This document shows positions 45,429-55,584 of a stretch of DNA of 62,115 bases, piece by piece. The notes under the pieces were generated by a model. It was not told where the DNA came from. It saw only the letters and a list, made by a program, of their open reading frames with translations, and ran no database searches. Source of the DNA: an uncultured Myxococcales bacterium (GTDB taxonomy: Bacteria > Myxococcota_A > UBA9042); assembly GCA_937910235.1 (NCBI GenBank), contig CALENB010000232.1, positions 1 through 62,115 of the forward strand, given 5' to 3'. The number at the start of each line of letters is the position of its first letter. Within the stretch, counting starts at the first letter, position 1. Made by a program: the position numbers and the translations under genes.

Positions 45429-45512
45429 CGGGGTAGGTGAGTTCGGCGCGGCCTCGTTGGGGGGAGCGCGCTACGAGATGTCGCCGTGAGCGGCCTAGGT
45501 GGGGAGAAAGTC

Positions 45513-48500
45513 ATGCGGAAGATGCGCTGTTGTTTGGCACTACTGGTGGTTGCGAGCCTTGCGGCCTGCGGGACGGACGAAGGGGTCGAGAAGGGGCCGA
45601 CGATCGGCGCTGGTGACACGTCCGTCGACGCTGGCCAGCTCGATATTGCCGCGAGCGATGCCACGGAGGACGCCAGCACGGTGGACACCACGACGTCTGA
45701 CACGACGGCCAGGGCAACGGACACGACGACGGTCGACCCCGACACGGCCGTGGCGCCGGATACGACGGTGGTCGATCCGGACGTGGCGACTCAAGATGGC
45801 GGTCCGGCCGACAGTGGTCCGGATGACGGCGGCGTTACAACTGACGGCGGCACGCCTGACGGCGGCGCGCCTGACGGCGGCACGCCTGACGGCGGCACGC
45901 CTGACGGCGGCACGCCTGACGGTGGCAGCACGCCAGACACGTCGGGCGGTTGCGTCGACAACAGCGACTGCGACGGCAAGATCGCGCTGCAGCCCTGCTT
46001 TGTCGCGGTCTGCAAAGAGAGCAAGTGCACCGTCGCCCTCTCCCCGGCCGGCAGCCCGTGTGACGATGGCGACGCCTGCTCGAAAGACGAGACCTGCTCA
46101 GCCGGCACCTGCGGCGGCGGCAAGAACGCCTGCGGCTGCAAGGATGACGCAGCGTGTGACGACAAGAACCCCTGCACCACCGACGTGTGTGGCGCTGATG
46201 GCAAGTGCGCGTACAACGCTCAGGACGGCGCGAAGTGTGACGATGGCGACGGCTGCACCGAGACGGGCATCTGCGCGGCGGATGGGACCTGCAGCAAGGG
46301 CGTGGCGAAGGACTGCGACGACAATAACCCCTGCACCGACGACACCTGCGATCCGGCGACGGGCTGCTCCAGCGCGTCGAACACGCTGACGTGCGATGAC
46401 GACAACGCCTGCACGGACAAGGACGTCTGCGCGAACGGAAAGTGTGTCGCGGGCACGAAAAAGGTCTGCGACGACGGCGCAGTGTGCACCGACGACGGCT
46501 GCGACCCGAAGACGGGCTGCACAACCAAAGCCAACACCGCTAAGTGCGACGACGGTGATGGTTGCTCCAAGGATGACGTGTGTAAGGCCGGCAAGTGCGC
46601 CGGTGCGAGCCAGCTCGACTGTGACGACAAGGACCCCTGCACGATCGACACCTGCGACAAGGTCGCCGGCTGCAAGTCGACGCCCGCCAAGGACGGCGGC
46701 GCGTGTGACGACGGCAACGCATGCAGCGAAAAGGACGTGTGCACGGGCGGAAAGTGCGCCGGCGCCGCTGTGAAGACCTGCGACGACGGCAACCCGTGCA
46801 CCGACGATGTGTGCGACAGCAAGACGGGCTGCGTGGCCAAAAACAACACCGCGAAGTGCGCGGATGACAAGACCTGCACGTCGGGCGCCTGCGCCGCGGG
46901 CAAATGCGTGCTTGGCACGACCAAGGGTTGCGACGACAACAACGCGTGCACGACGGACACCTGCGACGCGACGAAGGGCTGCGTCTACGCGGCCGTGAAG
47001 GCTGGCGCAGCGTGTGACGACGGCGACAAGTGCAGCGACGCGGACGTCTGCACTGCGGGTAAATGTGTCGGCAAACCGGTCGACTGCGATGATGGCAACG
47101 CCTGTACGACGGACGCCTGCGGCGCGACGACCGGCTGCAGCTGGACTGCGAACAGCGCGAACTGCGATGACGGCAACAAGTGCACCGACGGCGACAAGTG
47201 CAAAGGTGGCAAGTGCGCCGGTACGACGACGGCCGATCCGAAGGTCGCGTGTGATGACAAGAACGCGTGCACTGACGATACCTGCGAGGCGACGACGGGC
47301 TGCGTGCACAAGCCCAAGGCGGCGGCTGCCACGTGTGATGGCAAGTTGGTGGGCGACCACTGCTACCGCGCCTTCACCGGCAACGCGAACTGGGGCAACT
47401 CGGAGAACGCCTGCAAGACCTGGGGTGGTCATTTGGCCAGCATCAGCGACGCCACCGAAGACGCCGCTGTGCGACAGTTGGTGCAGGCTACCTGTGGCAA
47501 TAACGCCTCGGCGATGCTAGGCGCGAGCGACGCGACCACCGAGGGCACGTGGCTCTGGAATGACGGCACGCCTTGGAAATACACGCATTGGGACAGCGGC
47601 CAGCCTAGCAACTCGGGTGGCGGCGGCGGTCAGGACTACCTGATGTTACGGCCCAATGGCGCGTGGAACGACTTGGCGGCCAACGACGTGTTGGGCTGTC
47701 GGATCTGCGAGCGCGTGATGCCGAAGGCCGCGTGCGACGACGGCGACAAGTGCACCAAGGACGAGTTCTGCACCGGTGACAAGTGCGGCGGAGGTGTGCT
47801 GGCGGGCTGCGACGACGGCAAGCCTTGCACCATCGACAAGTGCGACGCCAAGACCGGCGCCTGCTCCTGGGCCGGAAAGACGGGCACCTGCGATGACGGT
47901 GACGTCTGCACGACGGGTGAGGCCTGCAAGGCGGGCAGCTGCGTCGGCGGCGCGGCGGTGAACTGCGACGACAAGAACCCCTGCACGACCGACAAGTGCG
48001 ACCCCAAGACCGGCAAGTGCGCCAACACACCCAACAGTGACCCTTGCTCCGACGGCAGCGCGTGTACCACCAGCGACGCCTGCGGCGCGGGCAAGTGCGC
48101 CGGTGTGGCCAAGGATTGCTCGGACGGCGACCCGTGCACCAACGACGCCTGTGACGCGAAGACCGGCGCCTGCACCCACAGCAAAATCGCCGGATGTTCG
48201 GGCTGCAAGACGGCTGCGGACTGCGATGACGCCAACCCCTGCACCGACGAGGCGTGTGATGGTTCCACCGGAAAATGCAGCACGACGTTCAACAAGAAGA
48301 CCTGCGATTCCGGCGATCCGTGCACCTACGGGGACCTGTGTGACGGCGCAGGCAAGTGCATCGTCGGCAAGAACAACGCGTGCGACGACGACAACTCGTG
48401 TACGGCGGACAGCTGCGACAAGGCCACGGGCAAGTGTCTGCACACCAACGCCGCGGACGGCGGCAAGTGCGACGACGGCAAGGCTTGCACGACCGGCGAC

Positions 48501-51197
48501 GTCTGCAAGGCCGGCGTTTGCGCGCCGACGGCGGACAGCTGTGACCTGATGTTCGAGACGTTCGACTGTGGCGCTGCCCTCTCGGGCTGGTCGCTCGGCA
48601 CCAACGGCGGCAACCCCGAGCTGCGCTGGTCGGTGGACAACGCCCCGGCGATTGGACCGGCGGGCAAGGGCTGCAACCTGAACTACAACGACGGCACGGA
48701 CTACTGTCGCCCGCTGTTTGGCAACAACTGCTACACGCCGAACCAGAGCGCGTATACGCCAACGATCAACGCCTCGGCCGCCACTGGCACGCCGCGCTTG
48801 AGCTTCATGACGTACTACGACCTCGATGGCGTCGACAGCACCACGACCGACTTGCCCCGCGTGCGGGTCTACGCCGGCAACCAGACGCTCTACCAGTTCA
48901 CCTTGAAGAAGGACGCCGCGAGCATGAAGGTCTGGCGGCAGATCGACGTGGCGGTGCCGAACATCAAGGGTCGCAACAACGTGCGGGTGCGCTTTTACCT
49001 GGAGCCTGCCAGCGGAGCGAATGGCAACGCCGGCAAGGGCTGGTTCATCGACGACCTGCGCTTGACCCGCTCCGGCAACCAAGTGCCGGAGGACTGCGGC
49101 GATGGGATCGACAACGACGGCGACGGCAAGATCGACTGCGCTGACGCGGACTGCAAGGCTGAGGCGGCGTGTGTGGAGAACTGCACCGACGGCAAGGACA
49201 ACGATCTGGATGACCAGGTCGACTGTAAGGACGCGGACTGCGCGCAGGCGCCGAGCTGCTTGTGCCTGTCCTTGAACTGCGACGACAAACAGGCCTGCAC
49301 GACCGACAGCTGTGACGACACGACCGGCAAGTGCGTGCACATCGACAACAAGCTGACGTGTGACGACGGCGACGCCTGCACCAGCGGCGACGGCTGTGGT
49401 GGCGGCAAGTGTGTGGGCGCGGCGAAGGACTGCTCCGATGGCGATCCCTGCACCACCGACAGCTGCGACGCCAAGACCGGCACCTGCGCGCACGCCAAGA
49501 TCGTGGGCTGCGGCGGCTGCAAGACCAGCGCTGATTGTGGCGATGGCAACGTGTGCACCGACGACAGCTGCGATGTGTCGACCGGCAAATGCGCCAACAC
49601 CAACAACACCAAGGCGTGCGATGGCGGCGACGTCTGCTCGTACGGCGACGTCTGCGACGGCACGGGCAGCTGCAAGACGGGCACGTCGAAGACCTGTGAA
49701 GATGGCAACGTCTGCACCATCGACAGCTGTGACAGCAAGACCGGCGCCTGCAGTTACGCGCACACCAAGGACGGCACGACCTGTGACGATGGCAAGGCCT
49801 GCACGACGGGCGACGCCTGCAAGGCCGGCTCGTGTGTGCCTGCGAAGGCGGATTGTCCGCTCCTGAGCTACGGGTTTGACTGCGGCTCCTCCACCTCGGG
49901 CTGGTTCTTGGGCTCCAACGGCGGCAATCCGGTGCTGGCGTGGGCGGTCGACAACACGCCGGCCAACGAGAGCCCGAAGGCGAGCGGGGCGAGCGGCGGC
50001 TGCAACCTGAACTACAACGACGGCACCGACTACTGCCGTCCCGCGTTTGGCAACAACTGCTACACCCCGAACCAGAGCGCTTACAGCCCGACTTTCTCGG
50101 GTGTTGGCGTGACGGGGACGCCGAAGCTGACCTTCTGGACGTACTACGACCTCGACGGCCCTGGGAGCAACAACACGGACCGGCCGCACGTGGTCATCTA
50201 CAGCGGCAACACGGCGCTGCACGATTTTGCGTTGGGCAAAGCGACGTCTGACATGAAGAACTGGCACAAGCTGACGTTCGACGTGCCCAACATCAAGACG
50301 CGCACCAACCTGCGGATTCGCTTTGTGTTGAACCCGGCGAGCGGTCAGGGTGGCAACACGGGTAAGGGCTGGTTCATCGACGACCTGCAGATCAGCAGTC
50401 CTGGCGACGCGGGCCCGGCGCTCAAGGAGATCTGCGGCGACGGCAAGGACAACGACGGCAACAAGCTCATCGACTGCGCGGATACGGCGTGCAAGGCCGA
50501 AGCGAGCTGCCAGGAGGTCTGCGACGACGGCAAGGACAACGATCTGGACGACAAGATCGACTGCGCCGACCCGGATTGTGTGGGCCACCTGAGCTGCACG
50601 ACGCCGTTTATGGCGGCCAACATGGACTGCGGCGACAAGAGCTGGGTGGCGAGCAAGGCGAAGAACAACGTGATGTGGGCGATCGATGCGACCCCGTCGA
50701 GCGTCAAGCCGCAGACCGGCGCTTGCACCTTGAACTTCAACAACGGCTACACCTTCTGCGGCACGCCGAACTGCGCCGGCACCAGCAACGCCACGGCCGG
50801 CACGGCGACCTACGACCAGACGATCGACGCGACGGGCTACAAGGTGCTGCAGGCGTCCTACTGGTCCTACATGCATGGTCAGGACCCGGCGGGTACGGGC
50901 ATCTACCTCGACGTCGGTATGTTGCAGGCGTCAACGGATGATTTTGCCGGCTGCTGCAACGCCGACAACATCAGCTGCCAGTGGAGTGCGGTGAACTGCA
51001 ACACGGCGAACACCAAAACGTTCTTGGCGCCCAAGGAGGCGGCGTCTTGGAAGAAATGGGTGAAGACCTCAGCCGACCTGAAGGACTTCGCTGGCAAGAA
51101 GTTCAAGCTGCGCTACCGTTTCTCAAGCCAGGGCACAGACGCGAACAACCTGCCCGGTTGGTTTGTCGACGATTTGGCGCTGATCGGCACCAAGTAG
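45513..51197 (+). CDS. Giant CTDC-repeat lipoprotein with C-type lectin domain (about 1894 aa)
   Basis: ATG 45513 has gggag upstream; a GTG at 45486 would add 9 residues. The signal ends VASLAAC (lipobox). A Thr/Asp linker and GGTPDGG repeats (45837-45920) precede CTDC-type Cys-rich units. Among these sits a C-type lectin-like domain, encoded at about 47335-47710 (GDHCYRAF, ACKTWGGHLASI, NDGTPWKYTHWDSGQPSN, CRICERV). Three paralogous beta domains follow (FDCGAALSGWSL, FDCGSSTSGWFL, MDCGDKSWVA), each after or between Asp-rich DGIDNDGDGKIDC linkers. Likely a surface adhesin with carbohydrate-binding potential. A strong terminator follows. Confidence 0.88.
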   Translation: MRKMRCCLALLVVASLAACGTDEGVEKGPTIGAGDTSVDAGQLDIAASDATEDASTVDTTTSDTTARATDTTTVDPDTAVAPDTTVVDPDVATQDGGPADSGPDDGGVTTDGGTPDGGAPDGGTPDGGTPDGGTPDGGSTPDTSGGCVDNSDCDGKIALQPCFVAVCKESKCTVALSPAGSPCDDGDACSKDETCSAGTCGGGKNACGCKDDAACDDKNPCTTDVCGADGKCAYNAQDGAKCDDGDGCTETGICAADGTCSKGVAKDCDDNNPCTDDTCDPATGCSSASNTLTCDDDNACTDKDVCANGKCVAGTKKVCDDGAVCTDDGCDPKTGCTTKANTAKCDDGDGCSKDDVCKAGKCAGASQLDCDDKDPCTIDTCDKVAGCKSTPAKDGGACDDGNACSEKDVCTGGKCAGAAVKTCDDGNPCTDDVCDSKTGCVAKNNTAKCADDKTCTSGACAAGKCVLGTTKGCDDNNACTTDTCDATKGCVYAAVKAGAACDDGDKCSDADVCTAGKCVGKPVDCDDGNACTTDACGATTGCSWTANSANCDDGNKCTDGDKCKGGKCAGTTTADPKVACDDKNACTDDTCEATTGCVHKPKAAAATCDGKLVGDHCYRAFTGNANWGNSENACKTWGGHLASISDATEDAAVRQLVQATCGNNASAMLGASDATTEGTWLWNDGTPWKYTHWDSGQPSNSGGGGGQDYLMLRPNGAWNDLAANDVLGCRICERVMPKAACDDGDKCTKDEFCTGDKCGGGVLAGCDDGKPCTIDKCDAKTGACSWAGKTGTCDDGDVCTTGEACKAGSCVGGAAVNCDDKNPCTTDKCDPKTGKCANTPNSDPCSDGSACTTSDACGAGKCAGVAKDCSDGDPCTNDACDAKTGACTHSKIAGCSGCKTAADCDDANPCTDEACDGSTGKCSTTFNKKTCDSGDPCTYGDLCDGAGKCIVGKNNACDDDNSCTADSCDKATGKCLHTNAADGGKCDDGKACTTGDVCKAGVCAPTADSCDLMFETFDCGAALSGWSLGTNGGNPELRWSVDNAPAIGPAGKGCNLNYNDGTDYCRPLFGNNCYTPNQSAYTPTINASAATGTPRLSFMTYYDLDGVDSTTTDLPRVRVYAGNQTLYQFTLKKDAASMKVWRQIDVAVPNIKGRNNVRVRFYLEPASGANGNAGKGWFIDDLRLTRSGNQVPEDCGDGIDNDGDGKIDCADADCKAEAACVENCTDGKDNDLDDQVDCKDADCAQAPSCLCLSLNCDDKQACTTDSCDDTTGKCVHIDNKLTCDDGDACTSGDGCGGGKCVGAAKDCSDGDPCTTDSCDAKTGTCAHAKIVGCGGCKTSADCGDGNVCTDDSCDVSTGKCANTNNTKACDGGDVCSYGDVCDGTGSCKTGTSKTCEDGNVCTIDSCDSKTGACSYAHTKDGTTCDDGKACTTGDACKAGSCVPAKADCPLLSYGFDCGSSTSGWFLGSNGGNPVLAWAVDNTPANESPKASGASGGCNLNYNDGTDYCRPAFGNNCYTPNQSAYSPTFSGVGVTGTPKLTFWTYYDLDGPGSNNTDRPHVVIYSGNTALHDFALGKATSDMKNWHKLTFDVPNIKTRTNLRIRFVLNPASGQGGNTGKGWFIDDLQISSPGDAGPALKEICGDGKDNDGNKLIDCADTACKAEASCQEVCDDGKDNDLDDKIDCADPDCVGHLSCTTPFMAANMDCGDKSWVASKAKNNVMWAIDATPSSVKPQTGACTLNFNNGYTFCGTPNCAGTSNATAGTATYDQTIDATGYKVLQASYWSYMHGQDPAGTGIYLDVGMLQASTDDFAGCCNADNISCQWSAVNCNTANTKTFLAPKEAASWKKWVKTSADLKDFAGKKFKLRYRFSSQGTDANNLPGWFVDDLALIGTK
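45837..45920 (+). repeat. 15-bp tandem repeats encoding GGTPD linker
   Basis: Units of ggcggcacgcctgac repeat about five to six times with few changes. They encode Gly-Gly-Thr-Pro-Asp near the N-terminus of the second giant lipoprotein, the same design as the linker in the first. Confidence 0.88.
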
Positions 51198-51215
51198 GCA
51201 GTCTTATCAAGAGCT

Positions 51216-51260
51216 TCGGCCCCGGCGAGCGCTTTGCTCGCCGGGGCCGAGGTGTTTTTG
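51216..51260 (+). terminator. Rho-independent terminator
   Basis: A perfect 15-bp stem (51216-51230 with 51236-51250), loop gcttt, is followed by gtgttttt. It lies 19 bp after the stop of the second giant lipoprotein. It faces the convergent pyruvate kinase gene. Confidence 0.92.
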
Positions 51261-51301
51261 CGGGGAGGCTGTGTCTGCCGACGTCGCTGGTGGCGGGGCG
51301 T

Positions 51302-52798
51302 CTAGTCGTCGTCGCCCCTGTCACGCTCGCCTGGCGCCGTGAGCACGGTGACGGTGGGCGCCCAGCCGTCGTCGTGCCACGCGGTGTCCCACACCAGGAG
51401 CACGTTGGTACCTGGCGGGGCGAGGTCCATCTCTTGGACGACTCGCAACGCGAGCGCGGGCGGGACGTTGAGCGCGTCTGGGTCGACCAGACGCGGGCTG
51501 CAGCCCCAGAACAAGGCGAGGCGACGCCAGATTTGGCGGTCGGCGCAGACCGGCACGATGGGCGCCGCCGGACGATGGCCGCTGACGGCTTGCGCTGTGC
51601 GGCCGCTGCCGGTGACCACGACGATGGCGCGTACGCGCAGGTCTCTGCTGAGGCTGGCGGTGGCGCGGGAGAGGGCGCGATCGACCTCGTCGCCGACATC
51701 GTCGCGTAGTCGGTCCAGCTTGCCGAACTGGCCATGTCGCCATTGCCAGCCTTCGACGAGGCGCAGCACCCGGTCCATGGTCTGCACCGACTCGACGGGA
51801 TAGCGACCGGCGGCGGTCTCGCCGGAGAGCATCACCGCGTCGGTGCCCGATGCCGCGGCCCAAGCGATGTCGCTGACCTCAGCCCGTGTCGGTCGAGGCG
51901 CGTCGATCATGCTCTCCAGCATCTGCGTCGCCACAATAACTGGGCGATTCGCGCGCACGGCGGCGGCGACGAGCTCCTGCTGGATGATCGGCACCTCCTC
52001 GGCTGGCAGCTCCACGCCGAGATCGCCACGCGCGACCATGATGGCGTCCGAGGCCTGCAGGATGGCCTCGATGTCGTCGAGCGCCTCGGGCTTCTCGATC
52101 TTGGCGACCAAGGCCGGCAGCGTCGCGCCAGGCTCGGCGCCCTCCGTTAACAGCGCGCGCAGCTGCAGCATATCGTCCGCGGACCGCACAAAAGACAAGG
52201 CGAGATAGTCCACACCGAGCGACGCGGCGAAGGTCGCGTCGCGCCGGTCCTTGTCCGTCAGCGAGGGTGTCGACAGGTTGACGCCGGGCAGGTTCATCCC
52301 CTTTCGATCGGTGAGCTGCCCGCCGTGGACGACGCGCGCTTCAATCTCGCTGACGCCGTCGCTCGACAGGACCTCAAGCATCATGGCGCCATCGGCGAGC
52401 AAGATGCGATCGCCGCGCGTCACGTCGCGCGCCATCGCTTCGTACTCCGATGGGATCAGCCCCTGCCCCCCCACGACGCGGCGGGTCGTCACCGTCACCA
52501 CCGCGTCGGCCACAAGCGCGATCCCGCCTTCCGGAAACCGGCCGACTCTGATCTTCGGGCCGCAGAGGTCGGCCAGCACCGCCACGGGCCGGCGCACGTC
52601 TGCGGTGACCTCACGAATCCGCTGGTAGGTGCGGCCGTGGCTGGCGTGGTCGCCGTGGCTGAAGTTGAGGCGGAACACATTCACGCCCGCTGCCACCAAG
52701 GCGCGCAGGATCTCTTTCGAGTCGGACGCGGGCCCGATCGTCGCTACGATGCGGGTTCTGCGGTGTTTTAGCGCGACACGCGACAGGTCAATGGCCAT
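51302..52798 (-). CDS. pyk: Pyruvate kinase
   Basis: Converts PEP and ADP to pyruvate and ATP in glycolysis. The 498-aa protein has RTRIVATIGPAS, NVFRLNFSHG, DLCGPKIRVG, the active-site block ALVAKIEKPEAL, MVARGDLGVELP and ATQMLESM. GTDAVMLSGETAAGRYPVE closes the catalytic barrel. A C-terminal domain (from about 385) with RAIVVVTGSGRTAQAVS completes a normal type. GAGGAG precedes the start. It is divergent from nirK and shares a 135-bp upstream region that contains an FNR/NNR-type box. Confidence 0.97.
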   Translation of the reverse strand: MAIDLSRVALKHRRTRIVATIGPASDSKEILRALVAAGVNVFRLNFSHGDHASHGRTYQRIREVTADVRRPVAVLADLCGPKIRVGRFPEGGIALVADAVVTVTTRRVVGGQGLIPSEYEAMARDVTRGDRILLADGAMMLEVLSSDGVSEIEARVVHGGQLTDRKGMNLPGVNLSTPSLTDKDRRDATFAASLGVDYLALSFVRSADDMLQLRALLTEGAEPGATLPALVAKIEKPEALDDIEAILQASDAIMVARGDLGVELPAEEVPIIQQELVAAAVRANRPVIVATQMLESMIDAPRPTRAEVSDIAWAAASGTDAVMLSGETAAGRYPVESVQTMDRVLRLVEGWQWRHGQFGKLDRLRDDVGDEVDRALSRATASLSRDLRVRAIVVVTGSGRTAQAVSGHRPAAPIVPVCADRQIWRRLALFWGCSPRLVDPDALNVPPALALRVVQEMDLAPPGTNVLLVWDTAWHDDGWAPTVTVLTAPGERDRGDDD

Positions 52799-52845
52799 GC
52801 GAGACTCCTCAAGATGTGACGTCCAGCAAAAGGCTCGACCTAAAC

Positions 52846-52859
52846 TTGATCCAGGTCAA
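52846..52859 (+). promoter_or_regulatory. FNR/NNR-type box upstream of nirK
   Basis: TTGATCCAGGTCAA matches TTGAY-N4-RTCAA perfectly. A -10-like TCTATG (52884-52889) lies about 31 bp downstream of the centre. That puts the box near -42, the activating position for FNR-family proteins. It is also 48 bp upstream of the divergent pyk start. Confidence 0.85.
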
Positions 52860-52933
52860 ACTCGGATACCCGCGGGGGGCTTTTCTATGACCGGATTTCG
52901 CGCCTTGTGGCGCCACTGTGTCCAGGAGGACTG

Positions 52934-54517
52934 ATGAACAACTCTCGAATGCTGGGGCGCAACGTCGCCGTGGCTGTCATCGTTCTGGTCGGCGGCAGCT
53001 GCACGCAGACTGCAGGTCTGAGCTCGGCGGAGGTCGATAGGCGCGTTGGAGTGCGGGTCGACGCCGCTGTGAAGGCCGCGTTGGCGAAGGCCGCGCCTGC
53101 CATCGCGGCGCCGACAGCGGCACAGGTGGCCCATCGTGTGCCGGCAGACGTCGCCCGCGAGATGAAGATCGTCGGAGAGGAGGTCGCGACCCTGACCCCG
53201 CCGCCGCTGGTGCCGCCGCCCATCACTCGCACCCACGCGACGAAGGTGACCATCAAGCTTGAGGTCAAAGAGGAGGTTCGAGAGATCGCCGACGGTGCCA
53301 AGTACACGTTTTGGACCTTCGGTGGCTCGGTGCCGGGCAGCTTCATGCGCATTCGGCAGGGCGACCTCGTCGAGTTTCACCTCTCGAATCATCCCGACAA
53401 CAAGATGCCGCACAACATCGATCTGCACGCTGTGACGGGCGCCGGCGGTGGCGCTGCTTCGTCATTCACGGCGCCCGGCAAGACGACGCAGTTCTCCTTC
53501 CGCGCCCTGAATCCGGGCATTTTCGTCTATCACTGCGCGACCGCTCCGGTGGGCATGCACATCGCCAACGGCATGTACGGCTTGATCTTGGTGGAGCCAG
53601 TCGGTGGCCTGCCAAAGGTCGATCGCGAGTACTACGTCATGCAGGGCGAGTTCTACACGACAGGCAAGTATGGCGAGAACGGCGAGCACGGCTTCGACAT
53701 GGCCAAGGCGCTCCAAGAGATCCCCGACTACGTGCTGTTTAACGGCCGCGTCGGCGCGCTGGTCGGCGACAACGCGCTCACCGCGAAGAAAGGCGAGACT
53801 GTGCGGCTTTTTGTCGGTAATGGCGGGCCGAACCTCGTCTCTAGCTTCCACCTCATCGGCGAGATCTTCGACCTCGTCCATGTCGAGGGTTCCTTGGGCG
53901 CGCCGGCGGAGAACGTACAGACCACGCTGGTGCCCGCGGGCGGCGCGACCATGGTGCAGTTCAAGGTGGAGGTGCCCGGCACCTTCATCCTGGTCGACCA
54001 CAGCATCTTCCGTACCTTCAACAAGGGCGCGCTGGGGATGCTGAAAGTCACGGGTGACGCCGAAAAGGAGCTCTACTCCGGCAAGCAAGACGAGCGGGTC
54101 TATCGCGCCGAGGGCAGCGCCGTGCAGACGATTCCGGCCAAGCCGGCCGCGCCGATGGTCGAGCGCTCCAAGGCCGAACGCATGGTCCAGGGTGCGCGGC
54201 TCTACGGCGCCAACTGCGCCGCTTGCCACCAGCCCGCGGGTACGGGGCTCGCCAGCGCGTTTCCACCGTTGGCGAAGTCGGACTTCCTGATGGCCGACCT
54301 CAGCCGCGCGATCAACGTCGTGCTCAAGGGTAAGGTCGGCAAGATCACCGTCAACGGCCTGGACTTCAACGGCGTGATGCCGGCGGTGCGTCTGACGGAC
54401 GACGAGGTGGCCTCCGTGCTCACGTATGTGCGCAACAGCTGGGGCAACCAAGGCGGGCTGGTGAACGCCGCCGATGTCGCCAAGGTCCGCAAGGGCGGCG
54501 GCGGCGGCGGGCACTGA
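52934..54517 (+). CDS. nirK: Copper nitrite reductase fused to cytochrome c (class II NirK/AniA type)
   Basis: Reduces nitrite to NO in the periplasm. ATG 52934 follows AGGAGG; the frame is open from 52907. The 527-aa protein has an N-terminal signal or lipid anchor (GGSC, imperfect lipobox). Two cupredoxin domains have type 1 Cu ligands His160, Cys201, His209 and Met214, and type 2 ligands His165, His200 and His356. Catalytic Asp163 and His306 are present. Blocks such as [17 protein letters not shown] and [12 protein letters not shown] are nearly those of neisserial AniA. After about residue 410 comes a cytochrome c domain with CAACH (428-432). This gives an enzyme with a built-in electron donor. 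Confidence 0.96.
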   Translation: MNNSRMLGRNVAVAVIVLVGGSCTQTAGLSSAEVDRRVGVRVDAAVKAALAKAAPAIAAPTAAQVAHRVPADVAREMKIVGEEVATLTPPPLVPPPITRTHATKVTIKLEVKEEVREIADGAKYTFWTFGGSVPGSFMRIRQGDLVEFHLSNHPDNKMPHNIDLHAVTGAGGGAASSFTAPGKTTQFSFRALNPGIFVYHCATAPVGMHIANGMYGLILVEPVGGLPKVDREYYVMQGEFYTTGKYGENGEHGFDMAKALQEIPDYVLFNGRVGALVGDNALTAKKGETVRLFVGNGGPNLVSSFHLIGEIFDLVHVEGSLGAPAENVQTTLVPAGGATMVQFKVEVPGTFILVDHSIFRTFNKGALGMLKVTGDAEKELYSGKQDERVYRAEGSAVQTIPAKPAAPMVERSKAERMVQGARLYGANCAACHQPAGTGLASAFPPLAKSDFLMADLSRAINVVLKGKVGKITVNGLDFNGVMPAVRLTDDEVASVLTYVRNSWGNQGGLVNAADVAKVRKGGGGGGH

Positions 54518-54603
54518 GCCTGCTTGGAACGGAGTCTCCTCGTCGCAGACCGGACACCTGCGGCGAGGCGCACGCTGGGCCCAACCGCCTGGCAGGAGGA
54601 GCG

Positions 54604-55584
54604 ATGCGGGAGTGGCGACTCCACTGCTGCGAGGTGAGGTTCGCGGTCGGTTTATGGAGCGTCTCGCTCTTGATCGGATGCATGCAGGAACCTCCTCCCC
54701 AACTCGTGGCACCCATTCGAGTCACCCCCCGCACCGCCTCTCCGCACGACGATGTCATCGCCGTGGCGTTGCCGGCGCCACGCACCCCGACCGCAGCCGT
54801 TCCGACGTCAGCCGCTCCGACGTCAGCCGCCCCGACGCCGGCGGCCGGGGCCGCGCTGGATAGGCTGGGGATGGTCCTCGTACCTGCCGGGCGCTATCGG
54901 CCCTTTTTTCCGGGCAAAGACGAACCTGAGCAGCGGTTTGTGGCTGCGTTTGCGCTCGATGTGATGCCCGTCACCGTCGGCGCTTATCAGCGGTTCTTGC
55001 AGGCCACGCCGGCCTGGCGACGCGGCGCAGTGCCGCGGATCTTTGCCGACCCGGACTACTTGCGGTCGTGGCGGACCGATCTCGACGCGGGTGTGCCGGC
55101 GAACACCGTGCTGACCCATGTCTCCTGGTTTGCGGCGCGGGCCTACTGTTTGGCCCAGGGCAAGCGGCTGCCGACCGTAGCCGAGTGGGAGCGCGCCGCG
55201 TTGGCCAGCGCGGTCGCCGCGGATGGTCGCAAAGATCCCGCCTTCAACGCGCGCATCCTGCGTTGGTATGGCCACCCCGCGCGCGGACGCGCGGGTCCAG
55301 TCGGGCGTAAGGCGGCCAACTTCTTTGGCCTGAGAGACCTGCACGGGCTGGTGTGGGAGTGGGTTGACGACTTCAACTCGGCCCTCGTCACCGGTGAGTC
55401 ACGCGCAGACGCCGCCCTCGAACGTGGCCTATACTGCGGCGCCGGCTCGATCGGTGCCGCCGACCCCAGCGACTACGCAGCGTTCATGCGATTCGCCCTG
55501 AGAAGCAGCTTAAAAGCCGCGTACACCACCGGCAGTTTGGGGTTCCGCTGTGCTGCTGACGCCCCCAAAGGAGCCACGCCATGA
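54604..55584 (+). CDS. SUMF1/formylglycine-generating-enzyme-like lipoprotein of the nirK cluster
   Basis: The 326-aa protein starts after AGGAGGAGCG. The signal ends SLLIGC (lipobox). After a PTSAA-repeat linker comes an FGE-sulfatase (SUMF1) fold: MVLVPAGRY, DVMPVTVGAYQRF, VSWFAARAYCLAQGKRLPTVAEWERAA, NFFGLRDLHGLVWEWVDDF and GSLGFRC. It has few Cys where true formylglycine enzymes bind copper, so catalysis is doubtful. SUMF1-like and SCO proteins are often found beside nirK, suggesting a role in copper-enzyme maturation. It overlaps the SCO gene by 4 bp. Confidence 0.85.
   Translation: MREWRLHCCEVRFAVGLWSVSLLIGCMQEPPPQLVAPIRVTPRTASPHDDVIAVALPAPRTPTAAVPTSAAPTSAAPTPAAGAALDRLGMVLVPAGRYRPFFPGKDEPEQRFVAAFALDVMPVTVGAYQRFLQATPAWRRGAVPRIFADPDYLRSWRTDLDAGVPANTVLTHVSWFAARAYCLAQGKRLPTVAEWERAALASAVAADGRKDPAFNARILRWYGHPARGRAGPVGRKAANFFGLRDLHGLVWEWVDDFNSALVTGESRADAALERGLYCGAGSIGAADPSDYAAFMRFALRSSLKAAYTTGSLGFRCAADAPKGATP

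Noticed and set aside
47646-50876. 1076-aa minus-strand open frame opposite the second giant gene
   Set aside because: Same reason: repeat-driven antisense frame with no recognisable fold.
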